Source of the DNA: Daucus carota subsp. sativus
Lineage: Eukaryota; Streptophyta; Magnoliopsida; Apiales; Apiaceae
DNA length: 64,000 bases
Direction of reading: 5' to 3'
Assembly: GCF_001625215.2 (NCBI RefSeq)
Contig: NC_030386.2
Span: forward strand, 37,451,296-37,515,295
Below are positions 11,583-21,928 of this stretch, in pieces. Position 1 is the first letter of the stretch. Each line of letters begins with the position of its first letter. Both the position numbers and the translations under genes were made by a program. The notes beneath the pieces were generated by a model. That model saw nothing but the letters and a program-made list of their open reading frames with translations. It made no database searches and was not told where the DNA came from.

Positions 11583-12330
11583 ATGGGCTGCTGGTCTGCA
11601 GAAAATGCCACTAAAGCTTACCTCCAAACCGTAAAATTGGTGAGTTTTCAGCTATTGGACGCTCTTTTTTAGTTTGATTATGTTCATATTTTTTTGTTTT
11701 GTTTAATTTTGTGGGTGAATTTATATGCAGGGAATGAATGCTAAGGAGCCAAGTGTAGGCGAGTTCGTGTCTGCATTTGCTGCAGGAAACAATGCACGAC
11801 TGATGGTAATTGTCTGTGCCACTACAGCAGGGTGCACCGTGGCAGGCCTTGTTGCTGCAGCTTATCAGACTGGGGGACGAGTGATCTGCATTGTGCGCGG
11901 TAACTCAGAACTTAATTCCTCGATCAATGCACTTGGCTGCAATGCTGGTCGAGTTGAGTTTGTCGTAGGGGAAGCTCAGAGTTTGTTGTCAGAGAAATAT
12001 ACAAACGCAGATCTTGTGGTCATAGACTGCAAAATAGAGAACCATGAAGGGATATTTAGAGCTGTGGAAGCATCAGCTACAAGGAGTGAGCCTAAAGTTA
12101 AGAAAATTGTGATAGGTTATAATGTGTTTATTTGTAAGGATCCGTTGCGGTGGGGAGGCTCGAAAACACAAGTTTTGCCTATTGGAGAAGGGTTGCTAAT
12201 CACAAGGATAGATGGAAAGAGTGAGGAGAATAAGAAGAGAAGTCATTGGATTGTTAGAGTAGATAAATTTACAGGAGAAGAACATGTATTCAGGATCAGA
12301 TCTCCTCGTAAAAGAGTTAATAAGGCTTGA
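11583..12330 (+). CDS. DUF1442 family protein (Rossmann-like fold)
   Basis: Two exons, 11583..11639 and 11731..12330, give 218 residues, the usual length for plant DUF1442 proteins. Exon 1 encodes MGCWSAENATKAYLQTVKL, the family's hallmark N-terminus; exon 2 continues GMNAKEPSVGEF. The region LMVIVCATTAGCTVAGLVAAA is a hydrophobic strand-turn-helix followed by GGRVICIVRG and DLVVIDCK, the pattern of a nucleotide- or SAM-binding Rossmann fold; the family is related to O-methyltransferases but has no established reaction. The C-terminus is basic (RIRSPRKRVNKA). Splice donor TTG|GTGAG and acceptor ATGCAG|GG keep frame. Without exon 1 the protein would lack the conserved start, so the upstream ATG is preferred over the one at 11725. 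No signal peptide is seen. Confidence 0.9.
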
Positions 12331-13066
12331 AAAGGATACACACATAACTCAGATTTTGTTCACCGGATTTGTTTCAATTCAAGGGCAGAAGGACCGTTAG
12401 AAACTTGGGTAGGGATTGATGGTCATGGCGTAAACAGAAATATTTATGTGACCGATTCCATCCAAGTGAACCGAATTGTATTAACTGGTCCCGGTATTTA
12501 TCACGGAGACACGATGAATTGAGATCCGACCCAAAAGTTCTAAAAATGAATTAGATCTACATGTCTTACAATTTTCAAATATGAAGGACTTGTAGTTTCA
12601 TCATCAGATCTCCTTGTAAAAAGGTTATTTAGTACTATTTGGTTGTTAAACCCTACAACTGAAGGCAGCTGACATACGAATGATAATAGCAAGTAGAAGA
12701 AAATGCCGTGTATACATCAAAAAATCTAGGATTAATATGTTTAGTGTTTTTTTTCTACGTATGCTACCAACATACGTGTGTAACATACGTGTGTCAGGAC
12801 CCGGATCTATAACTGAGATCGAGTATAAACAGGCTATGTTAAAAGACCTGCGAGTCTCCGACTTCAACAACTCTCAGAATCGGCTACAGTACGGAGTAGA
12901 AGAAGACATAAATCAGTTGATCATGATCACGGCTTAAAATTATTTACATAATCAGAGAGAGTATTGTCGCTACACACTCACAGAGACCATAGATGAAGCA
13001 GAGAGAGAAGTATTGAGTTCTTACAATCTGATCAGCAATATGATGCAAAAGTATGGCTTGACAGTA
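12331..13066. other. Spacer downstream of the DUF1442 gene
   Basis: Contains the DUF1442 3' flank, then a stretch with repeated CATACGTGTG motifs (about 12768-12798). No gene found. Confidence 0.5.
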
Positions 13067-13276
13067 CTCCTTCCGTCAAAAAAGATTTTTTCACGCATTT
13101 GTTCAATAGAGGTATTTATAAATAATATTTTTTAATTTTTTGTTTTGTTACTTTTGTATAAAAATAGAAGATCCATATTTTTAGATAAAATAAAAAAAAT
13201 TTAAAAAATAATATTTACAAGTTTATCTTCCAAACTCATATAAATGCGTGAAAAAGTCTTTTGGACGGAGAGAGAG
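13067..13276. mobile_element. Stowaway MITE (210 bp)
   Basis: Left terminus CTCCTTCCGTCAAAAAAG with TTTTTTCACGCATTTG, right terminus complementary (AATGCGTGAAAAAGTC...GACGGAGAGAGAG). TA duplication at 13065..13066 and 13277..13278. Non-coding, AT-rich centre. Confidence 0.85.
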
Positions 13277-13361
13277 TAACAAGCTAGTTGTTTAGATTTC
13301 GGCTCATCACTTGCAAGAGTTGATCCGGCCAGCTAGCAGCAGCCACGCACCAGCTAGCAGG

Positions 13362-13505
13362 AACGGTCACCTGTGAACTATGATTCACAACGGTCGTCTG
13401 GCAGAACTCAAGGCTGGCAAAACGGTCGGCACACCAACGTTCACCCTCCCTATAAATCCCCCCAGCTCCATCTCTCATTCTCTCTCCACCCCCCGCTCTC
13501 TCAGT
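13362..13505 (+). promoter_or_regulatory. Orphan promoter with three AACGGTC (MSA-like) boxes, TATA box and CT-rich leader
   Basis: AACGGTC occurs at 13362..13368, 13389..13395 and 13421..13427, a spacing of about 27-32 bp. TATAAA follows at 13451..13456, then a CT-rich tract (about 13466..13505) like a plant leader. AACGG is the core of the mitosis-specific activator element bound by three-repeat MYB proteins in G2/M promoters. The region is GC-richer than its surroundings. No coding frame of note follows for over 2 kb; the next gene is the CML at 15933. It may be a distal promoter joined to that gene by a 5' UTR intron, or the remnant of a lost gene. Both are inference. Confidence 0.55.
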
Positions 13506-14212
13506 CTGTGACTCTCGCCCTCTAGCTTTTAATTTTCCGGCGAGCTGAAAAAAATCCGGCAAGCTTAAACGAAGTTTACTCGGTGTATAATTAATAGTTC
13601 CTCCATTTTTGAATATCGGCATTTTTTATCTTTTAACACGCATTTTAATACGCTTTGATCACATAACTAGAAATATTATTTTTCATATTTGTTTTATGAA
13701 TAAAAATATTGTTCTAATTTTGGGTTTAGAAAAAAAATTAAAAACAATTTTTTTTTAACTATATAGTCGAAACATTTTAACATACGTGCCACAGTGCTAA
13801 AAAATCTAAAAAACGTATATTTAAAACCTGATTAAATAGTTAGAAAATCGGTCGATTTAAAATACCGATGTATAATCCAAATTTTAAGGTTAAATGGTTA
13901 TTCAATTTTTAAATAATCAAAACTAAGTACCTATATTTTAAGAATAATTGAGGGTTTTATTGATATCGATATTTTTTAAATAATTTTAATTTTTTAATCA
14001 TAGAGTTTAAATTTTTTATTACTCCTTCCGTCCCCCTGAGCAGTATACATTGGGGGACGGGAACGCGGCACGGACTTTAATGCTTCTGGAAAGTGTAGTT
14101 GTGCAATCTATTTTAAAAAATTTTCTTTTCTGAATTAAAGTTTGGATGTTATATTTTTATACAGAAAAAGAAAATCTCAAAAATAAGTTACGGAACTATC
14201 AATATACTTATA

Positions 14213-14735
14213 TAAAGGAGAAGCGAGGGGCGTGTAGGTGGCGCCTCTCACATCGCTCCGTTCTATTTTTCTAATTTTCTGGAATTTTTGGATGAAAAAT
14301 ACCAAAAATTAGAATTACCTTTTTTAGTTTCGGATATATTGGAAGCAAGTTTCAGAATCTGATTTTGTTTCAGATTATTTATGGAATATAGTAGTTTGAA
14401 AGTTTTAATTTGATATTGTTTCTATATAATCTGATTTTGTTTCAGATTATTTATGGAATATAGTAGCTTGAAAGTTTTAATTTGATTTTGTTTCTATATA
14501 AAGGATGAGCGAGGGGCATGTAGGTGGCGCCTCTCACATCGCTCCGTTTTATTTTTCTAATTTTCTAATTTTCTGAAATTTTCAGATGAAAAATATCAAA
14601 AATTAGAACTGTCTTTTTTAGTTTCGGATATATTAGAAGCAAGTTTCAGAAATCTGATTTTGTTTCAAATTATTTATGGAATATAGCAGCTTTAAAGTTT
14701 TAATCAGATTTTGTTTCAGATTATTTAATTATGGG
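14213..14735 (+). repeat. Internal duplication of the Helitron 5' region
   Basis: A unit with GAGGGGCGTGTAGGTGGCGC starting near 14224 recurs near 14511 as GAGGGGCATGTAGGTGGCGC, together with about 200 bp of following sequence. Within each, a sub-block TCTGATTTTGTTTCAGATTA is repeated (near 14357, 14430 and 14652). Confidence 0.85.
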
Positions 14736-14884
14736 AAAGAGTAGCACACAAGTCTCTCTGCATCTATAAATACTCTATAGGTTGTAGGGTTTTGGATCAT
14801 CTTAACACAAACTTCTCTCTTAGTATCACAACCCTAGCTCTCCCTCGTGATAGTTCTATTACTCGATTTCTAACTTGGTGTTGC

Positions 14885-15230
14885 CGTTCTTCTGGTGAAG
14901 GCTGTTTATACAGTATTAAAAAAAAAATTGTTGTGAGCAAAGGTAGTTATAGACCGCTATGTGGGAGTCGATAAATCCAAACACGGGAGAAGAATATAGT
15001 CTTGACATGATATTGATGGATGATAGGTTATTCTTTTATAAAATTTGTTTTGTTCATCGGACATGTTTGTTGTTGTTAATTTTTATATGATTTACTTTGC
15101 ACACAAGAAAATATTATTCATGTATTATCTGTTTGCTCTGTTCAAACAACTTTTAAGTGAAGACTGTTCATACAATATTAAAAAATAAAGGTTGTTGCAA
15201 GTAAGGGTAGTTATAGACCGCTATCGCACG
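14885..15230 (+). repeat. Second direct repeat inside the Helitron
   Basis: The block ending GGTAGTTATAGACCGCTAT occurs near 14941 and again near 15206, preceded in both by GTGAAG-CTGTT-ATACA-TATTAAAAA. About 80 bp, roughly 85% alike by eye. Confidence 0.7.
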
Positions 15231-15932
15231 GATTTAAGTTAGATGTTTTTCAATCCAAAAAAATTGGAGGAAGGTGACAATGTAAGAACATGATTACTTT
15301 TCAAAAAAAAAAACACAAATAAAATTAAGATTTGTCGTGCTTTAAATTGTTAATTACGTGTAGAAATTTATTTTCATATTTTCAACATGAATTATAGTTT
15401 AATTTTGCAATTTTATATATTAGTATTGTCATTACATCAAGATTTTTATAATATAAAATTTGATTTATCCTACAAATATTAATTTTTAATCATTAATATA
15501 TTTTTTATATACAGCCACAAAATTATTGCATTCTACAAATATTAATATTAGATCGTTAATATAATTTTTATAGGCCGCCGCAACGCGCGGCTTCTCAACT
15601 AGTATTTTATAAGAGTATTGAAATGCGTGTCGAGCAGTTAAAAAAAACGTATCGAATTAAATGGGAGAGAGGGAGTAGTAAATACAAATTTAATTCTTTT
15701 TAAACAATTTAAATTGAATTCAAAAAATTCAGAAAAATCCGGAATACTGACCGTTTTTAAATTCTTACAAATAAGTGGATATATTAAAAGTGTGGTGACC
15801 AGAGTCTTCTGTTTCACTCTCATATTTCAGAAAGTGACTATACATATCGATACAGACACAAACCTATAGACACGGAGGGATACGCAGAGATACTGGGAGA
15901 GAGCGAGAGAGATTTATCAGAGAGATAGAGAG

Positions 15933-16376
15933 ATGGGGAAAGATCTCAGCAACGATCAAGTATCATCGATGAAAGAAGCGTTCACGCTATTCGACACCGA
16001 CGGCGACGGCAAGATCGCACCGTCGGAGCTCGGAATCTTGATGCGATCTCTCGGCGGCAATCCAACACAAGCTCAACTAAAGACGATCATCGCCGAAGAG
16101 AAACTCACCGCCGCTTTCGATTTCAATCGCTTCCTCGAGCTCATGTCGAAGCATCTGAAGCCTGAGCCGTTCGATCGGCAGCTTCGAGACGCGTTTAAAG
16201 TGATAGATAAGGATGGAACGGGATTCGTTGCGGTTGCGGATCTGAGGCATATACTTACGAGTATTGGTGAGAAATTGGAGCCTGCTGAGTTTGATGAGTG
16301 GATCCGTGAAGTTGATGTTGGATCTGATGGTAAAATTAAGTATGAGGATTTTATTGCGAGGATGGTGGCTAAGTGA
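15933..16376 (+). CDS. CML13: Calmodulin-like protein, CML13/CML14 type
   Basis: Single coding exon, 147 residues, near-identical in style to Arabidopsis CML13/CML14 (148 residues): start [17 protein letters not shown], end [13 protein letters not shown]-hand 1 ([12 protein letters not shown], residues 22-33) is canonical. EF-hand 2 (around [10 protein letters not shown]) has lost its loop. EF-hand 3 ([12 protein letters not shown]) and 4 ([12 protein letters not shown]) have D instead of E at loop position 12, so Ca2+ binding is probably limited. In this family the protein acts as a light chain on IQ motifs of myosins, CAMTAs and IQD proteins in cytosol and nucleus; that is family knowledge. 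The ATG is preceded by an AGAGAGA-rich leader. CML13 versus CML14 cannot be separated by eye. Confidence 0.93.
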   Translation: MGKDLSNDQVSSMKEAFTLFDTDGDGKIAPSELGILMRSLGGNPTQAQLKTIIAEEKLTAAFDFNRFLELMSKHLKPEPFDRQLRDAFKVIDKDGTGFVAVADLRHILTSIGEKLEPAEFDEWIREVDVGSDGKIKYEDFIARMVAK

Positions 16377-16380
16377 TTCT

Positions 16381-18180
16381 GTGAGTTCTCAGTTTCGTTC
16401 TCGAGCTCTCGTTAAATAATTATTTATCTATTGAATCGGTGATGGGGATGTTATGATTATGTGGATGTGTAGTTTTGTTTGATTTGATATAGTTAGTTTA
16501 TGATGAATGAGAGTGAGAGTGAATGAGATTTAACCTTGAAGTAACGGCTAACTTGATGCAATATTTTGTCTGTGGAATGTTGTGTAATTGTGTCTATATT
16601 TAATTTATTTGCCTTCAGTAGTCGATTGTATGGTAATTAAATAAATAATAGTGTGAGATTAACCTTTTGAGAGAATAGATGACATTATTCGATATTTTCG
16701 AGAGTATGCTTGTTCTTTTATTATCATTGTACGCGATTTGAAATGTGCCAATGACTCTGGACTACATATATATGGTAGGAGTGTTAATTGTTGTAATATG
16801 CTAGTTGTCGCTGAATAAGTGACATGAATGTATTTGATTATGTGGAATTGTGGTTTCGTTGGATTTGGGTGGCCGTTGTATTGTTGATTAATTATAAAGG
16901 ATTCTACAATTGTTATGCATGTTATTAGAGCATCTCAAACAGTGGTGGCTAAAACGATAAAAAAATACCAATTATGTGAAGGGTTGTGCTCTGATGAGTC
17001 TGGTTATAATGTCTGACTATATTTTAAGTCGTTAAAAACTGAATACATTATATTAAAATGGTAATAGATGATGTGTAATCTTCATACAAGTCTAGAGGTT
17101 GAACAAATATAGCCAATATCACGGGGTTGACTGAATTTTTAGACAAGGGGAATGCCCGTTGGAGCGGAGAAAATTTTACATATTCTCTATGTATTTATGG
17201 TATCTTTTTATCCATTTTTAGCCAAGGTTTCCAATGGGTTGTAGGTGCTCTTGGAGTGTTGATTTTGATAGAATATCTTAATATGGGTGCTTTCATGGTG
17301 ATTTTTTTTTTGTTTGAAGATTTTAGTACTTAGTCAGTAGGAGGTTTGCTATATACTATATATAGAGAGAGTAGCATTCATAGAGAATAAGATATAGCAT
17401 TTTGAAATTTTGGTGTGGAAACCTTGATATACACTGCCTCTTCACAAATTACATCAATATAAGCTTGAAGGCATGGAACTATGCAAGTTCTCATATCTTG
17501 TCTTAAAGCTGAAATTTGGAGGAGAGAGTTCCAAAATAAAACGAGTTATTTGATATTTAATAACCTCATTGGAGGGAGTAGATTAGAAAAATGATTCAGA
17601 AGAGAAAGACACAAACGTGTGATAGGGTTATCTTTCTCACTGTGTTGTTCCCTAATCCCTATATTTGTGCTGAAAGAAACCAAAATGCGGGATATTGATG
17701 TCGCTGAAGTTAGTTATATCCGTTTTGTACACTTCCGTTAGACGCTGAAAAGAAGTTTTTTGGTAGTGGAAGAATTAAATGCGTCACTTAGACTTTCTGT
17801 CCTGTTGTTTTTATTTTGTCTGCCGCATAGATTATTATCTCATATTGAGGCAGTTGGTCATCTTATCAAGTCTCTATATCTTTGAATAAATTCCTTCATG
17901 AATGATTCTTTTTAAGCTCTATTAATCAGTTCTAGGATTTGGTATGAGTTTATTGTATTTGGATACGGCATGTCCATTAAAATATTCGTTGATGATCAAA
18001 CCTTTGCTAGGGATTAATCATTGAAAATAATGGTCAATCTTGAGTCCTGACTGCAACACTTACTATAGCAGAATTACAGAATTTTAAGTATTGACACAAT
18101 AGTATTAATTTCATTTATAAATAATAATGCTTCAATAATAAGGAATGATTGATTAATTTTTTTCTTTCCTTGTGTGCAGG
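16381..18180 (+). other. Possible 3' UTR intron of the CML gene
   Basis: Just after the stop (TGA 16374-16376) a donor CT|GTGAGTTC occurs at 16381, and a strong acceptor (TTTCTTTCCTTGTGTGCAG) ends at 18180, followed by an unannotated exon-like stretch to about 18500. The 1.8 kb between has T-rich intron-like composition and no convincing gene; the short open frame near 17127 is not gene-like. Inferred only from splice signals. Confidence 0.4.
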
Positions 18181-18499
18181 TGAACTGAAGTGGTGTTATA
18201 TTTCTAGCTCAAGGATGGACCAGTCTTTTTGCGGCAAAAGTCTTTTGTTCGCCTGTTTAGTGTGGTTGTGTTTTCAATTGACAGCTTTCAGTTTCTGTCT
18301 GTCTTTTGTTCTAACAGTGTACAATGTGTGCATCCAACTTTATTAAAATTAACGTGTATGTGATGTTATAGCATTTCAGAACTAATTTAGAAGGCTCCTG
18401 GTTTATGAAGACATTTTTGTGGATTGTGGGTTTTGTGTGTGGATAATCTTATTTCTTTTGCTGAGTCTTTATGTAATTGATTTATTTGCAACTATTGCA

Positions 18500-19089
18500 G
18501 TCAAAAAAAAGGTAAGTGTGTACAAGCCTGATAAGTATTTTGAAGTTGTTTATCTAGAAAGCTTGACAGAGGACTGAGGACTGAGGAGTACTACTTATCT
18601 TCACGCACGCATGATCAACACTTTGAATACCTAATGACTTCAATTTCGCGTAACAAATTAGATTCGTAATATAAGGCCGTTTTGTGCAACTGATTGTCGT
18701 CCCCTTATTTTGCATAATTACAATTTAAATAAGGGTAATGTTATATGTATTAAATTTTATAAAGAAATTATTATAAATTAACGTGTTAATTTGAAATGAT
18801 TTGATTGAGAAGATTAATGAATGTACGTGAGAATCTAAAATAAGTTAAATTATAACCGACAAATATATAAACATTTTTTTTAATAAATAGGTTATAATTT
18901 AAAGTATAAAACATATTGTTTAGGTGCAAAAACTTCATTTAATAATCTTATTAACGGACAAATTTTTATAAATAACTCACATAATTAATTACACCCAATA
19001 TATCAAAATTAAGTGACCTAAACATCGACTTATATGCCACTCTTGTTTAAACCTATAAAGCTATAACAGATATAAGTTATATAACTAAT
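18500..19089. other. Spacer between CML 3' end and MULE-type MITE
   Basis: AT-rich, non-coding. No clear element boundaries. Confidence 0.5.
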
Positions 19090-19485
19090 GAGGAAAGTAT
19101 TATGAAGACCGCTATTTTATCGGAGAACTCGGAGACCACGTGTGTTCTGCAATCAAAACACTATAAAATATATTATTTTATAAAATATGTTCTACAAATA
19201 TCATGTATTCATTAAAATTGTTGAAGATCATCTATGTTTAATAAGTATATAATGTATTGAACAAATGTTCTGCAAACTAAACATATTTTATAGAACAAAA
19301 TATTTTGTAATGTTCCACATTATAAAACTTATATGATATTCAAGATTTTAAATGAAATGATGATTTCGTTAAACATGATTTGCAAAACTATATTTTTTGT
19401 AATTTTTTATGAAATATTTTACCTGCAGAACATAGGTGGTCTCCAGGTGACCGAAAAAAAATACGGTCTCCATTAAACTTAACTC
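19090..19485. mobile_element. Mutator-like MITE with 10-bp target duplication
   Basis: 396 bp. Inverted termini GAGGAAAGTATTATGAAGACC and (from the right) GAGTTAAGTTTAATGGAGACC, extending through GGAGACCACxTxTGTTCTGCA (about 65 bp). A 10-bp direct repeat TATAACTAAT flanks it (19080..19089 and 19486..19495). Target duplications of 9-11 bp are typical of Mutator-like elements. No coding capacity. Confidence 0.85.
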
Positions 19486-19624
19486 TATAACTAATTAATA
19501 ATTTAATATTTGTTTTAATACAAAGTATTAAAATAAAATTAAAATTAAAATAATAAATAATAACTGATATACATGAACATATAGAGAGCTGCGCAGATCA
19601 TCCGAGGTTCCAGCGGCCGTGTCG

Positions 19625-19700
19625 AAGCCCAAGTCCAGTCCATAAACCCTTTGATCCTATAAAAAAACGCAACCCTAAAACCCTGGACACTTAACCCTAA
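19625..19700 (+). promoter_or_regulatory. RPS20 core promoter: site II-like, TATA and telo-box-like motifs
   Basis: AGCCCA (about 19626, complement of TGGGCT, a site II core), TATAAAA at 19658..19664, then AACCCTAAAACCCT (about 19671) and TTAACCCTAATC (about 19692). Site II and AAACCCTAA-like motifs near the start site are typical of plant ribosomal-protein genes and link them to proliferation. Confidence 0.7.
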
Positions 19701-19769
19701 TCATCTGCTACGATACTCAGTCTCAGCCTTTGCAGAAGCAGCAATCTTTAACCGGCAAAGCAATCAGAC

Positions 19770-21096
<1,327 letters not shown>

Positions 21097-21928
21097 AAGA
21101 TCTAAGCTTGCTTTGATGGCTTTTTGGTGTTCTTATGATATACGTATGATCATCATGTCATTTAAAGTGTCTTGAGTAGTAGTTATGGCGTACAAATAAA
21201 TTTTTGGAGTAGAAACAGATTTGTTTAGTTTTTCAGAAGCAACCGTACTGTCAATTTCTGTTTCAAGGATGCAATTTGACAATGATAATATTATTAAATA
21301 TGATTATTTTTTTTGAGATACTTCAAGAAAAAGATTTGCATCTCTTGTATAATCTTATTGCTAGTTAATTTTGATTCTGGCTTGTGTCTTTCCAGTTTGT
21401 ATAGATTCATAAGAACACAAGTACACAAATCTACATCGTATAGCTTAATTCTTATAACTAATTTACATCTCAAAGTTTACTTTATTATGTTTGTATAATG
21501 ATAAAATTATTCAAATTATGGTGTGCCCCTCACGTGCATAAAAATCTCTACCAATAAAAATCCTCCCCTTTACCAATAAAAATCTTCCCCCTAAACAAGT
21601 AGTTGTTATTGCATGCCCGTAGCCTCACACCAGAAAGACCCTTCAAATTATCCTTTTTATAGCAGAATATATCCTTTTTATTATCATAGAGTAAGGTCAC
21701 ATTACAAAACATACTACAGAAGCTTAAAATCACAACAGAGTCTGAAAAACTGCAAATCTATGGCAAATTAATTTTTAAATTGTCAAAGATACTCATAAAA
21801 CTACATTCTCGGTATGAAGATACACCCATCTTGAACCTGATTGTGCTGCAGAAGTTCCCTGAAAAATCAGGGATAAAAAACAAACTGAGAAGAAAGTACT
21901 AGTAGCAGCACTACGACTATCACTGGCT
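21097..21928. other. Convergent 3' flanks of RPS20 and transketolase
   Basis: AT-rich 3' UTR and terminator region. A short direct repeat (ACCAATAAAAATC-TCCCC twice, near 21550 and 21573) is present. No gene. Confidence 0.6.

Larger units (their letters stand above)
14199..15602 (+). mobile_element. Non-autonomous Helitron
   Basis: The 5' end TCAATATACTTATATAAAGG starts after A (14198). The 3' end is CTAG (15599..15602) followed by T, the A/T insertion rule of Helitrons. A 3' hairpin GCCGC-c-GC-AAC-GC-GCGGC (about 15574..15591) lies a few bases before CTAG, as expected. 1404 bp with no Rep/helicase frame. It carries internal duplications (see separate entries). Confidence 0.85.
14022..15675. 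mobile_element. Stowaway MITE (about 250 bp) split by a Helitron
   Basis: Left end CTCCTTCCGTCCCCCTGAGC (14022) and right end GGGAGAGAGGGAG (15675), flanked by TA (14020..14021, 15676..15677). Removing the Helitron 14199..15602 leaves about 250 bp of continuous MITE (CGGAACTA joined to TATTTTATAAGAG). A similar end (TCCTCCATTTTTGAATATCGG...ACACGCATTTTAATACG) at about 13594-13660 may be a second, degraded copy. Confidence 0.7.

Noticed and set aside
13284-13622. 112-residue minus-strand frame over the orphan promoter
   Set aside because: Composition reflects promoter and CT-rich leader sequence. No family resemblance.
17127-17333. 68-codon plus-strand frame downstream of the CML gene
   Set aside because: Hydrophobic but low-complexity, within a probable 3' UTR intron. 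No family resemblance.
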